Source: Streptomyces hoynatensis (GTDB lineage: Bacteria > Actinomycetota > Actinomycetes > Streptomycetales > Streptomycetaceae). From it: a stretch of DNA of 64,000 bases. The notes below the pieces were generated by a model. It was not told where the DNA came from, did no database searches, and worked only from the letters and a program-made list of their open reading frames with translations. Below, one piece after another: positions 46,264 through 55,966 of this stretch. Each line of letters starts with the position of its first letter. Position 1 is the stretch's first letter. The stretch lies in contig NZ_RBAL01000008.1 in the NCBI RefSeq assembly GCF_003626535.1, positions 62,001 through 126,000 on the forward strand. The letters run 5' to 3'. Both the position numbers and the translations under genes were made by a program.

Positions 46264-46780
46264 ACGGCGACACGAACTGCTGCCACTCGTGTACGGATGG
46301 TGAAAATTTGAGGTTCTGACGCCTCGTCAGCCCCGCCGGGAGGCCACGGCCCCTCCCCTCGCGGCCCGGGCGCGGCCCCCCGCTTCGCAGTTTGCTCTTA
46401 TTTTCGCATGTGCGATCGCGCGCGGCCGACACGGTCGGTGCCTGCGTCAACGCGATCAGCCCGGCCCTCGCGACTCTTGGCGATAGCGGCGACCGACCGG
46501 CGGAAACACCACCGAACCACCCCCGCAACGCCTCGCCGGGCCGCGCCGCGGAACCTTAGCGCGATGGATACCCGCCGCAGGCGCCCGTACACGGCCGGTG
46601 ACATGTAACGTCCGCGTTTTCGGCGGAAGTCGATACGGTGGCCGATGGCGAGCCGCAAGGAGCGCCCGTTTCGCCCGGCTTGCCCCCACCCCACCGAAGT
46701 CCCGGACATTCGCCCCGAAAACCCCCAAGCCACCGAATGCGCCCGCGAACACGCACAGCGACCCCGAATAAACTTGAAAA

Positions 46781-49531
46781 TCAAACGATTTCGTGGGCCA
46801 ATGCCTCCGCCAATTCGGCGCGGCCGGAGATCCCGAGTTTCCGGTAGGCGTTAGTGAGGTGGACTTCAACCGTCCGCGGAGTGACGGTCAGCCGCTGCGC
46901 GATTTCGCGGTTGGTACGGCCGTCGAGGGCCAGGGAGACCACCCGCCGTTCGCGATCTGTGAGAACGTCCGCTTTCGACCCGGAACCTGGGCGCATGCGC
47001 CCGCCCGCGCGCAGCAGCAGCGTGCGGGCGGCCTCCGCCGCCGGGCGGGCGCCGCAGCGGGTGGCCAGGTCCGCCGCCGTCCTCAGCCGGTGCCGCGCCT
47101 GCCTGGTGTGCCCGGCCTGCAACAGCGCCCGGCCCAGGTGGTACTCGGCCCGCAGCCGGCCGAGGTCGTCCGAGGACTTCTCCAGGGCCTCGGCCGCCCG
47201 CTCCCAGGTCTCCACCGCCGCCTGCCCCGACCTGGTCGCCGCCTGGGCGGTCAGCAGCAGGCCCCTGGCCCGCGGCACGTCCCACCGCTCCACCAGCTGC
47301 TCGCCCCACTCCACCAGCGGCATCGCCTCGCGGACGCGGCCCTGCGCGGCGAGCAGCAACGCCGCCTCCGCCCACCAGGGTTCGACCAGCGGATTGGTCA
47401 GCCCGCTCTCGGCGAGGCCGGCCCCGCAGCGCCGCAGCAGGCGCAGCGCCTCCACCAGGTCCCCGGTCTGCACCTTGGTCAGCGCCCTGGCCATCAGGTA
47501 GGCCGGGTACTCCCTGGCCAGTCCCGCCACCGCCCTGGCGTCGATCGAGGCCAGCACCCGCTCGGCCCGCTCCGCCGCACCGCCGAGCGCGAGGGCCGCC
47601 CCCAGGACGATCGCGGGCCGCACCTCCCCGTCGCGCCAGGACTCCTGCCGCGCGATCTCCAGGGCGAGTTCCGCCTCCGCCACCGCCTCCACCAGGTCAC
47701 CGGCCGCGTGGCGGGCCGCGGCCCGCGCGCTCAGCGCCTGGCAGTGCGTCGCGACCAGGCCGCGCCGCGCGCAGTGCGCCACCACCCGGCCCAGCGGCCC
47801 GAGCGCCGCCCCCGGCTCGTCGGCGGCGGTGAGCACGAAGGAGGCGGCCAGCACGGTCCTGCCGTGCACGTCGACGTCGTCCAGCGGCAGCGCCTGGCGG
47901 GCCAGGGCCGCCATCCGGCCGGGCGCGTCGCCTCGCATGGTGCCCTCGACCGCCAGCATCGCCAGCAGCAGCCGCTCGTCGGGAGTCTCCCCCGCCGGAG
48001 GGTGCATCGCGGCGGCGCGCTCCCTGGTCCTGGCGCAGGTGGCGCTCTCCTGGAGCCCGGCGAGCAGCACGGCGCCCTCCACGCAGGCCCGCCGTTCCCG
48101 CTCGGGACCCGAGAGCGGTTCCCCGGCACGGCCGAGCGCGTCCAGCTCGCGTTCCAGGTCGGCCAGGACGGAGGCGGACCGCCGCGCGGCGACCGCGGTC
48201 GCCGCCACCTCCACGGCGAGCGCCGCCCGCCGGCGCGGGTGCCCCTCGTGCCGCAGCGCCTCCCGGTACTCCGCGAGCGCCTCGGCCGGCCGGCGCTGCG
48301 CGAGCACGCCGGCCAGCTGACGGCGCAACCCGGCGTCCTCCGGGGCGCGTTCGACCAGCGGCTCCAGGTAGCGGGCCGCGGCCTCGAACGCGTCCCCGGC
48401 GACCGCCTCCCTGGCCGCCTCCACGAGGACCCGGGCCGCCCAGGCGTGCCCGGCGCCGCCGGCCAGCAGGATCTGGTCGGCCACGACCCTGGGGCGCCGG
48501 CCCGCGTCGTTCAGCAGCCGGGCGGCCCGCAGCCTGGTCGCGGCGAGCTCGGCGGGCGGGACGGCACCCAGCACCGCCTCCCTGACCAGCGGGTGGGCGA
48601 AGCTCTCGCCGTCCGCGGCCAGCACGCCGTTGTCCCGCAGCGCGCCGAGCGCGCCCGGCACCTCCCTGGCCGGCACGCGCCCGAGGGCGGCCAGCAGGTG
48701 GGCGGAGGGCGAGCCGAGCACCGCCAGGTGACGGGCGACGTCGCGCACCACGGGGGGCTGCGCGTCCAGCCAGGTCGGGATCACCTCGCGGAGCAGCCCC
48801 GCGGCGATCGACTCCAGACGGGCGACCGCCCTGCGGTCGGGGGGCAGCCCCGCGCGCACCACCGCGTCCAGCAGCCGGGTCAGCAGCGCCGGATTGCCGC
48901 CGGACAGGCGGCGGCAGGCGGTGGCGAAGGCGAGGTCGGGCGCCCGGCGGCAGCGGGCCTCGATCAGCTCCGCCACCGCCGGCGCCCCGAGCGGAAGCAG
49001 CCGCAACCGGCCGTCGGCCACGGCGGGGAGCAGGTCGGCCAGCGCTTCGAGCACGTGGTCCGGCGTCGGCGCCGGGGCGGTCGCCAGCACGGCGAGCGGC
49101 AGCTCTGCACTCCGCCGCAGCAGGTAGCCAAGCCAGCGCAGGGACTGACCGTCGGCCAGGTGCAGGTCGTCCACCGCGAGGAGCAGCGGACCGCGCGCCG
49201 CGCGGGGGCTCACGAGGAGGTGGAGGGAGTGCAGCAGCTCCTGCTCCGCGGGCCCGGCCGGGACCCGGCCGGCGGGCGGCGGCTCGCCGAGCAGCCGGCT
49301 CGCCAGGCCGTAGGGCAGGGCGCGGTCCGCGGCCAGGCCGGCGGCCCGCAGCACGGCGGCCTCGCCCGGCGGCTGGGCGAGCACGGCGTTCAGCACGGTC
49401 GTCTTCCCGCTGCCCGGCCGGCCGTTCAGCAGCAGCAGCCGCTCGCGGAGCGGGTCGGCGGGGTCCGTGGGGCCCAGCGCCGCGGCCAGCCGGGCACGGA
49501 TGTGCTCCACCTCACGGGCCCTGCCCACCAT
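46781..49531 (-). CDS. LAL-family transcriptional regulator, NysRIII-like by position
   Basis: This protein of about 916 residues is a large ATP-binding LuxR regulator. Walker A is GRPGSGKT near the N-terminus, and Walker B follows as LLLAVDD. A long alpha-helical repeat region comes next, then a C-terminal LuxR helix-turn-helix starting near LTDRERRVV. I took ATG 49531, which opens with MVGRAREVE as LALs usually do, although no ribosome site precedes it. A GTG at 49583-49585 in the same frame is an alternative. It is third of three consecutive LAL genes on this strand, with a 277-bp gap before it containing an AT-rich patch (around 49620-49640) that may be its own promoter. By order and size it matches NysRIII (927 residues by my memory). 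Confidence 0.92.
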   Translation of the reverse strand: MVGRAREVEHIRARLAAALGPTDPADPLRERLLLLNGRPGSGKTTVLNAVLAQPPGEAAVLRAAGLAADRALPYGLASRLLGEPPPAGRVPAGPAEQELLHSLHLLVSPRAARGPLLLAVDDLHLADGQSLRWLGYLLRRSAELPLAVLATAPAPTPDHVLEALADLLPAVADGRLRLLPLGAPAVAELIEARCRRAPDLAFATACRRLSGGNPALLTRLLDAVVRAGLPPDRRAVARLESIAAGLLREVIPTWLDAQPPVVRDVARHLAVLGSPSAHLLAALGRVPAREVPGALGALRDNGVLAADGESFAHPLVREAVLGAVPPAELAATRLRAARLLNDAGRRPRVVADQILLAGGAGHAWAARVLVEAAREAVAGDAFEAAARYLEPLVERAPEDAGLRRQLAGVLAQRRPAEALAEYREALRHEGHPRRRAALAVEVAATAVAARRSASVLADLERELDALGRAGEPLSGPERERRACVEGAVLLAGLQESATCARTRERAAAMHPPAGETPDERLLLAMLAVEGTMRGDAPGRMAALARQALPLDDVDVHGRTVLAASFVLTAADEPGAALGPLGRVVAHCARRGLVATHCQALSARAAARHAAGDLVEAVAEAELALEIARQESWRDGEVRPAIVLGAALALGGAAERAERVLASIDARAVAGLAREYPAYLMARALTKVQTGDLVEALRLLRRCGAGLAESGLTNPLVEPWWAEAALLLAAQGRVREAMPLVEWGEQLVERWDVPRARGLLLTAQAATRSGQAAVETWERAAEALEKSSDDLGRLRAEYHLGRALLQAGHTRQARHRLRTAADLATRCGARPAAEAARTLLLRAGGRMRPGSGSKADVLTDRERRVVSLALDGRTNREIAQRLTVTPRTVEVHLTNAYRKLGISGRAELAEALAHEIV

Positions 49532-49808
49532 GAGGTCGCTGGGGAATCGACCGCCGTCGACCGCAACCTCCTCGACTTGGCCCACGCCCTGCGCGGGACG
49601 GCTCCAGTGCTGTGGCCGATTGACAGGTATTGATATCAGCCACGGCGCGCCATGGGAATGGCGGAAGGGGCGCGGGCGCCGGACGGGCCCCGCCACGCCG
49701 GGCGTTCACCAAGCATGCACCAACCGCCCTCCTGGCGCTCGGGAAACCGCCATCTTCTCCCGATGTCCCGGGGAGAGGCCCGCGTCCCGGGGGCCCGCGC
49801 GGGGCCGT

Positions 49809-52679
49809 TCACCCCGGGGACAGCAGGGGCCACACGTCCTTGAGGGCGTGCCGCCCCGCGACGTCCAGCTTCCGGTAGGTGCTCGTGAGGTGCTTCTCCA
49901 CGGCACGGCAGCTGACCTCGAGTTCGTCGGCGATGGCCTGGTTCGTCATGCCGGTCAGCGCCAGCTCGACCACGCGCCGCTCGGCGTTGGTGAGATCGAC
50001 TCCCGACTTGGGGTGCGGGCCCGGCGGCACCGGCGCGCCCTCCTGGCGGTGGGCCCGGCTCGGGCCGCAGTCGTCCAGCAGCGCCCGCCCCTGCCGCAGG
50101 TGCGCCTCGGCGTAGGAGACGCCCGCCTTGGCCAGCCGGTTGCCGAGCAGCAGGTGGGTGCGGCCCCGTTCGGAGCGGTCGGGCGACTCCTCCAGGATGT
50201 CGAGGGCGTCCCGCAGGAGGGCGACGCCCTCCTCCCCCGGCGTCAGCGTGCCGCGCACCCGCAGGGCCCGGCCCATCGCCGTGGCCTCGCCCCACCTGGC
50301 GGCCAGCGTGAACTCCTCGGCCGCCAGCTCCGCCGCCTCCGCCTCGCCGGCCCGGTGCCGGATCAGCGCGGCGTAGCTGCGCCAGGGCACCACCGCCGGG
50401 TTGGTCCAGCCCGCGCGCTCCAACTGCCTGCCCAGGTCGAGGACGTGATGCCCGGCCTGGGCGAAGTCCCGCTGCTCCACGGCCCGCGAGACGGTCGCGA
50501 TGCGGCCGACCACCGAGACCACGGGCAGCCGGGAGTCGCCGTCGACGGCGGCCAGGACGGCCTCCGCCACCTCCGCCCGGTTCGTCTGGTCGATCTGCCG
50601 GCCCACGGCGGCGCGCAGCAGCCCCGCCGTGGTGAGGATCTCCAGGCACCGGGGGCCGACCGCCTCCACGCAGGACAGCAGGCGGGCCGCGCCCTCCTCG
50701 GCCCGGCCCGCGGCGATCAGGGTCAGCGCCTCGGTGGCCTTCAGCGCCGGCGCGAGCAGCGGGTCCGCGGTGCCCGCCTGCCCGGCCGTTCCCTCCAGCC
50801 AGCCGGCCACAAGCCCCGGCTGCCCGGCCAGCACCAGCGCGGTGGCCGGCATCGGCAGCGCCGTGTGCGGATAGGCCCGGGTGGCCGGCTCGCTGGCCAG
50901 GATGCGCCGTCCGGTCTCGATCACCTCCGCCGCCGGAATCCGCCCGGACAGGGCGGCGAACTCCAGGAGCACACAGAGCAGTTCACGCCCGGGGGCGCTG
51001 TCGAGGCACACCGCCTGGTCGAGCGAGAACAGCCGGTGGGCGGCCGACTCCACCTCGTGCGGGTCCCCCGGCTCCGCGGCGCGCAGCCGGGCTTCGAGGC
51101 GCAGCGCGAGCTCCCGGTCCGCGCCGCTGAGCCGGTCGGGCGGCCCGAGTTCGTTCGCGACGGTGCGCAGGACGTCGGCGAGCGAGGGCGGGGCGGTGCC
51201 GAGCGGCAGCGGCGAGAGCCGGGTCAGGGCCTCGGCCCTGGCCCAGGGGGCGCCGGCCAGGTCCACGGCCTCGATCACGTGCCGGACCGAGGCGGCCGGG
51301 TCGGTGGCGCGCTCCACCTCGGCCAGCCGCAGCAGCAGGTCGCCGCGGCGGCGGTCCTCCGGCTCGACGTCGAGCAGCCCGCGGCGCAGGAAGCGGGCGG
51401 CGGCCTGGGCGTCGCCGAGTTCCACGGCGGAGTCCGCGGCGGCCCGCAGCACGCCGACCGCCCACTCGTCGTGCCTGGCGGGCAGGGCGAGCAGGTGCTC
51501 CCCCGCCGTGTGCGCCGGGTACCCGGCGCGGTACAGCAGCCTGGCGGCGGCCAGGTGCAGGGCGTCGGCCTCGGCCGCGGAGGTGGCCCGTTCGACCGCG
51601 TCGAGCACCACGGGGTGCACCAGCTCCGGGGTGCTCCGGCCGCCGAGCAGGCCCAGGGCGCGCAGCGCGGCGCAGCTCTCCTCGTAGCCGACGGCGTCCA
51701 GGCCGGCCAGCGGGCCGGCCAGTTCAGGCGCGAGGTCGCCCAGGCAGGCCAGCGCCCGCAGCACCGCGGTCAGCGGCTCCGGCATGACCCGTATCCGGGC
51801 GAAGAGCCGGTCCCGCAGGGTGCCGGGCCTGGCCGCGTACACCTGGTCCACGGCCTCGTCCGTGGGCCGGTGCCCGTTCAGCATCAGGTCCGAGAGGACG
51901 GCGCGCAGCAGCAGCGGGTTCCCGCCCGACATCCAGCGGCAGGCCGCCGCGAAGGCGTCGGTCGGCGGCTCCCTGAAGGTGTCCATCACCAGCGACCTGA
52001 CGGCGCGCTGGGACAGCGGGCGCAGCGTGAGCACCCGGTCGGCCCGCCGCACCAGGTGACGCACGGAGGCTCCCTCGATGCCGGCCTGGAGGGCGGGCAC
52101 CGAGGCCACCAGGCACAGGTTGCCGCCCTCGGTCCTGGCCGCGAGGTAGGTGAGGCACACCAGCGAGGCCTCGTCCGCCCACTGGAGGTCGTCGACGAGC
52201 AGCACCACGGGCTCGCGCTGCGCCACCCTGGCGACCGCGGCCCCCACGGTCCTGGCGACCCGGCCCGCCGCCGCGGCCTCCTCGCCGGGGTCACCCGCCG
52301 GCTCGGGCAGGGCGGCGGGCAGCCCGCGCCCGGCGGGCCGGTGGCCCTGGGCCGGCCCGGCCACCCGGGAGGGCGCCTGCCGCGGCGCGGAGGCGGCGAA
52401 GCCGAGGAGCCAGTCGCGGTGCGCCTCGGGGGCGGAGGCGGCCAGCGGTTCGAGCAACTGCCTGACGACGCCGTAGGGGTAGTCCCGCTCCACCGGGGAG
52501 GCGCTCGCCCGCAGCACGACGGCGCCGAGGTCGGCGGCGAGCCCGGCGAAGCTCTGCAGCAGCGCCGATTTGCCGCTGCCGACCTGCCCGCCGACGACGA
52601 TGGTGCTTCCCCTGGATTCCTGGGCCGCGCGAACGGCCGCCCGCAGCACGGACAGCTCCTCCGACCGCTCCAGCAGCAT
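49809..52679 (-). CDS. LAL-family transcriptional regulator, NysRII-like by position
   Basis: This protein of 956 residues has Walker A GGQVGSGKS near residue 30, Walker B VVLLVDDLQWAD, a helical middle region and a C-terminal LuxR DNA-binding domain starting near LTNAERRVV. ATG 52679 follows GGGGAG, which overlaps the stop region of the preceding LAL gene; the gap is 13 bp, so the two are co-transcribed. All key ATPase residues are present, unlike its upstream neighbour. By order and length it matches NysRII (953 residues by my memory). Its DNA target cannot be read from the sequence. Confidence 0.93.
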   Translation of the reverse strand: MLLERSEELSVLRAAVRAAQESRGSTIVVGGQVGSGKSALLQSFAGLAADLGAVVLRASASPVERDYPYGVVRQLLEPLAASAPEAHRDWLLGFAASAPRQAPSRVAGPAQGHRPAGRGLPAALPEPAGDPGEEAAAAGRVARTVGAAVARVAQREPVVLLVDDLQWADEASLVCLTYLAARTEGGNLCLVASVPALQAGIEGASVRHLVRRADRVLTLRPLSQRAVRSLVMDTFREPPTDAFAAACRWMSGGNPLLLRAVLSDLMLNGHRPTDEAVDQVYAARPGTLRDRLFARIRVMPEPLTAVLRALACLGDLAPELAGPLAGLDAVGYEESCAALRALGLLGGRSTPELVHPVVLDAVERATSAAEADALHLAAARLLYRAGYPAHTAGEHLLALPARHDEWAVGVLRAAADSAVELGDAQAAARFLRRGLLDVEPEDRRRGDLLLRLAEVERATDPAASVRHVIEAVDLAGAPWARAEALTRLSPLPLGTAPPSLADVLRTVANELGPPDRLSGADRELALRLEARLRAAEPGDPHEVESAAHRLFSLDQAVCLDSAPGRELLCVLLEFAALSGRIPAAEVIETGRRILASEPATRAYPHTALPMPATALVLAGQPGLVAGWLEGTAGQAGTADPLLAPALKATEALTLIAAGRAEEGAARLLSCVEAVGPRCLEILTTAGLLRAAVGRQIDQTNRAEVAEAVLAAVDGDSRLPVVSVVGRIATVSRAVEQRDFAQAGHHVLDLGRQLERAGWTNPAVVPWRSYAALIRHRAGEAEAAELAAEEFTLAARWGEATAMGRALRVRGTLTPGEEGVALLRDALDILEESPDRSERGRTHLLLGNRLAKAGVSYAEAHLRQGRALLDDCGPSRAHRQEGAPVPPGPHPKSGVDLTNAERRVVELALTGMTNQAIADELEVSCRAVEKHLTSTYRKLDVAGRHALKDVWPLLSPG

Positions 52680-52692
52680 CCCGTGGCTCCCC

Positions 52693-55551
52693 TCAGCCCC
52701 CGAGGGCGAAGACAGTCGCGAGCTCGGCGCGGCTCGTGACGCCGAGCTTCCGGTACGCGTGGGTGAGGTGGTACTCGACGGTGCGCCTGGTGACCGCCAG
52801 CTTCTCGGCCATCTCGGCGTTGGTGAGGCCGGCCACCGCGTACTCCACGGCCCTGGCCTCCGCCGGGGAAAGCCGCGGGTCGCCGGCGGGCGAGGCGGCG
52901 CCGCCCTGGCGCCCCGCACCGGACCGGTCCGCGGCCCCGGCCCGGGAGGCGGCGCGCGGCGCCTGGGCCGGCTGCGCGGCGGGCCTGCCCCGCATCCTGG
53001 TCCCCGCGGACTCGCGCCGGGGGCGGCGCGCGGGCCGCCGGGCGGGCCCGGGGTCGGCGTACGGGTCGGGCACCATGCCGAGTTCGGCCATGGCGCGCAG
53101 CGCCTCCGCGTGCCGCAGCCTGGCCGGGGACTCGCGCAGCATCCGCTCGGCCCGCCCGAAGCCCGAGCGCTTCGCGCCGGGCGAGGTCTCGGCCGCGGCC
53201 CCGGTGAGCAGGGCGGTGCCGACGGCGCTCGCCGTCCCCCAGGCGAGCGACAGGCCGAAGCTCTCCTCGCGCAGCAAGGCGGCGGTGGCGTCGTCCCCGA
53301 GTGCCTCGGCGGCCTCGGCGGCGTGCGCCTGCCAGGGGATCATCACCGGGTTGACGGCCCGCCGGTGGGCGAGCCCGCGCCCGGCCTGGGTCAGGTCGCG
53401 CAGCGCCCGCCGGTGTTCGCCGCGGCGCAGCGCCACGAGGCCGCGGGCGAACAGCAGGTACGCCCAGGCGGCGCCGTCCTCTGCGGCCTCGGGCAGCGGG
53501 ATGGACAGGGCGCGTTCCGCCTGGTCGACTGCCCCGCGCTCCAGGGCCACCCAGGCGCGGTAGGCCAGCGGGAAGGGCCGGATCACCGGGTGCCAGCCGG
53601 AGAGCGGCAGCTCCGTCAGGGCCCGGGTCAGATGGTGGTCGGCGGCGTCGAGTTCGCCGCGGAACCGGGCCGCGACGGCCAGGCCGAGGCAGGCGAAGGC
53701 GGCGCCGACGCGGCGCCCGCGGCGCTGGGCGTGGCCGAGGACGGCGGCGAGGCCCGCCTCTGCCTCCGCCACGTCGTCGGCGAGGGTGAGGGCGGCGCAG
53801 GCGGCCAGCCGGGGCGCGAGCAGCGGCTGTTCGGAAAGGCCGGGCACCAGCGCCGACTTGGCGAGGTGCCGGGTGCGTTCCAGGTCGCGCCCTGCCATCG
53901 CGTGCTTGAGGGCGAGTACCCCCGCGCCGACCGGGTCGGTGGGCAGCGGCGGCAGGTCGGCGGTCCTGGCGGGCACCGCGGCCCCGGCCGGACCCAGCGC
54001 CGTGGCCAGGTCGGCGAGGGCGGCGAGGGAGCTGTACTCCCGCTCGCGCTCGTCGGCTCCCGCGGGGGGCGCGGCGCCCGGGTCGTGGGCCACGCGCTCC
54101 AGGGCGGCCAGCGCGGCGCGCCGCGCGGCGGCCGCCTCGCCGCGCAGCAGCAGCAGGTCGAGGGCGGCCAGGCGGCTGCGGACGGCCGGCGGGCTCGCGG
54201 CGCGGTCCGCCGTGGCCTGGACGAGGATGCGGTCGCTGAGGGCGGGCCGCAACGCCACCTCGGCGCAAGCCAGTTCGATGCAGGCGGAGGCGTCCTTGTG
54301 GGCGTCGGGCCAGTCGCCCGCCGCGCGGCCGAGCAGGGCCGCCGCCTCGCGGTCGTCGCGCACGGCGACGGCCGCCTCGGCGCGGCGCGCCAGCACGGCG
54401 CGCTGCCAGGGTTCGGGGGCGCCGCCCGAGGCGCGCAGCAGCCTGGCCACCGTCCGGTCGGGCGCGGCGGAACGGTGGGCGAGCGCGGTCACCTCCGCGT
54501 AGTGGCGGCGGCGCTCGGCCGGGCCCATGAGGGCGAGCACGCGCTCCGCGGTCACCGCGTCGGCGGGCAGCGGGCGGTCGGCGCCGGTCACCAGCCCGTG
54601 GGCGCGCAGTTCCTCCAGCGCCTCGGGCCGCCTGGCCGCGCCGCTCGCCAGCCCGGCCAGCAGCCGCGGGTCGAGGTCCCCGCCCGCGACGGTCAGCAGC
54701 CGCAGCAGTTCCAGGGCGGGCGGGGCGAGGGCGTCCAGGGCGGCCTCCACCTGGGCGGCGCGGCTCCTGGCCGCCGCGGCGGCGAACTCCGCCGCCGAGG
54801 GGCGCTGTTGCTGCCTGTCCTGCAACTCGGTCCAGGCCGCGACGAGGAGCTTCGGATTGCCGGCCGTGGCGGCGTGGGCCCGGCGGACGAAGTCCGTGGG
54901 CAGCCCGCCGCCGCCGAGTTGCCCGAGCGCCGTGCGCAGCCCGGCCTGGCTCAGCGGCGGGAGTTCCAGGGCGAGTTCGTCGCCGCCGGCCTCGCCCTCG
55001 CCCGCCAGCCAGGGGGCGGGCGAGCCGAGCACGAGGAGCATCGGCGCGTGGTGCAGCCGCACCGTCAGCAGGTGCAGCACCTCCCGGGAGCCGGGGTCGG
55101 CCAGGTGGGCGTCGTCGACGATCACGACGAGCGGGGCGGTGCGGGCCAGGCCCGTCAGCCGGGCGCACAGCGCGGCCGGGTCGGTGGCCTGCCAGGGCAC
55201 CTCCTCCCCCGGGGCCTGGGCGCCGAGCGGCCCGGCCAGCAGCTGCTCGGCCACGGCGAACGGCACGCGCGCCTCCGCGAGGCAGCCGCGCGCCGTGACG
55301 ACGGTGCCGCCCCCGCGCCGGGCGGCCGAGGCGGCGTCGGCCAGGACGGCGCTGCGCCCGCTGCCCGGCGGCCCGACCACGTGCACGCACTGCGAACGCC
55401 CGCCGTGCAGGCCGTTGATGGCGGCGCGCAGCGCCCGCCGCTGCCGCTCCCGCTCGACCAGGGGGCGCCCCCGGTCCCCGGGGCCGGGCGGCGGCGTGGC
55501 CGGAAGCCCGGGTCCGGCCGGAATCGTCAGCCGGCTTGGCGCTTGTGCCAC
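52693..55551 (-). CDS. LAL-family transcriptional regulator, NysRI-like by position, Walker A Lys replaced by Arg
   Basis: This protein of 952 residues starts at GTG 55551 behind GAGGGG; a TTG at 55608 is possible but has no ribosome site. Walker A reads GPPGSGRS (residues 60-67), so the P-loop Lys is Arg (residue 66). Walker B LVVIVDDAHLAD is normal. A helical region and a Gly/Ala/Arg-rich linker precede the C-terminal LuxR helix-turn-helix, which begins near LSPAEARAV. The first gene of the LAL set, it overlaps functionally with the next through a 13-bp junction. It corresponds to NysRI by order and length (966 residues by my memory). ATP hydrolysis may be lost or slow; DNA binding should be intact. 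Confidence 0.92.
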   Translation of the reverse strand: MAQAPSRLTIPAGPGLPATPPPGPGDRGRPLVERERQRRALRAAINGLHGGRSQCVHVVGPPGSGRSAVLADAASAARRGGGTVVTARGCLAEARVPFAVAEQLLAGPLGAQAPGEEVPWQATDPAALCARLTGLARTAPLVVIVDDAHLADPGSREVLHLLTVRLHHAPMLLVLGSPAPWLAGEGEAGGDELALELPPLSQAGLRTALGQLGGGGLPTDFVRRAHAATAGNPKLLVAAWTELQDRQQQRPSAAEFAAAAARSRAAQVEAALDALAPPALELLRLLTVAGGDLDPRLLAGLASGAARRPEALEELRAHGLVTGADRPLPADAVTAERVLALMGPAERRRHYAEVTALAHRSAAPDRTVARLLRASGGAPEPWQRAVLARRAEAAVAVRDDREAAALLGRAAGDWPDAHKDASACIELACAEVALRPALSDRILVQATADRAASPPAVRSRLAALDLLLLRGEAAAARRAALAALERVAHDPGAAPPAGADEREREYSSLAALADLATALGPAGAAVPARTADLPPLPTDPVGAGVLALKHAMAGRDLERTRHLAKSALVPGLSEQPLLAPRLAACAALTLADDVAEAEAGLAAVLGHAQRRGRRVGAAFACLGLAVAARFRGELDAADHHLTRALTELPLSGWHPVIRPFPLAYRAWVALERGAVDQAERALSIPLPEAAEDGAAWAYLLFARGLVALRRGEHRRALRDLTQAGRGLAHRRAVNPVMIPWQAHAAEAAEALGDDATAALLREESFGLSLAWGTASAVGTALLTGAAAETSPGAKRSGFGRAERMLRESPARLRHAEALRAMAELGMVPDPYADPGPARRPARRPRRESAGTRMRGRPAAQPAQAPRAASRAGAADRSGAGRQGGAASPAGDPRLSPAEARAVEYAVAGLTNAEMAEKLAVTRRTVEYHLTHAYRKLGVTSRAELATVFALGG

Positions 55552-55966
55552 GTTCGGCCCCTCACGGTCGCCCGGTGATTCGTACCCAAAGCCTGAAAAT
55601 CCCGACAAGCCTGAGAATTTCGAAGAGGGAGATGAGCAGGGAAAAGCGAGAAAACTCCGGAAGGCGGAAGCAGGGAGACGGAAGGGACGGCGGAAGCTGC
55701 GGAAACCGGTGGGGGAAGGACGAGGGAAGACGGAGAGCAGGGGACGTGTGGACGAACTCGACGGTTCTTCCGGGGGAACCTCCGGAAAAATGTGGCGACA
55801 CGTGGCGTTCTGCTGGGCGTTCCCGCTGGCCGGAGGGCCGACGGCCAGCCGCAGCCTATAGTGCGGCCTGCGTCCGGGTCGAGTGATGAACGGTCAACAA
55901 TTCGCCATGATCCGCGGGCCGTTGCTCTCGATGACGCGCGGGCCACGGCGCTGGTTCCCCGTCCCC
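55552..55966. other. 415-bp region between the thioesterase and LAL genes, with a long purine-rich tract
   Basis: No gene is seen here. The plus strand is strongly purine-rich from about 55614 to 55746, with short GA, GGA and AAGG runs, just above the LAL start. A weak hairpin TTCCGG/CCGGAA lies near 55768-55787. The LAL promoter must be inside, but no convincing -35/-10 pair was found. Confidence 0.6.

Larger units (their letters stand above)
46066..46780. other. 715-bp intergenic region between PAS-LuxR and the first LAL gene
   Basis: No gene is supported here; several short open frames lack ribosome sites and family features. The part next to the PAS-LuxR gene holds its promoter (46157-46185) and repeats (46226-46263). 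The rest, which is also the 3' flank of the LAL gene, has lower GC than its neighbours in places. I see nothing else supportable. Confidence 0.6.

Noticed and set aside
46398..46784. Minus-strand small open frame downstream of the LAL gene
   Set aside because: It lacks a ribosome site, overlaps the LAL stop and has unlikely composition. The GC at its third positions is not raised.
49532..49696. Long N-terminal extension of the third LAL gene
   Set aside because: The extension is unlike the family start, which normally begins a few residues before the VGR motif. The exact start remains uncertain because ATG 49531 also lacks a clear ribosome site.
55552..55608. TTG start for the first LAL gene
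   Set aside because: GTG 55551 has a good GAGGGG ribosome site and the extra residues do not resemble a LAL start.
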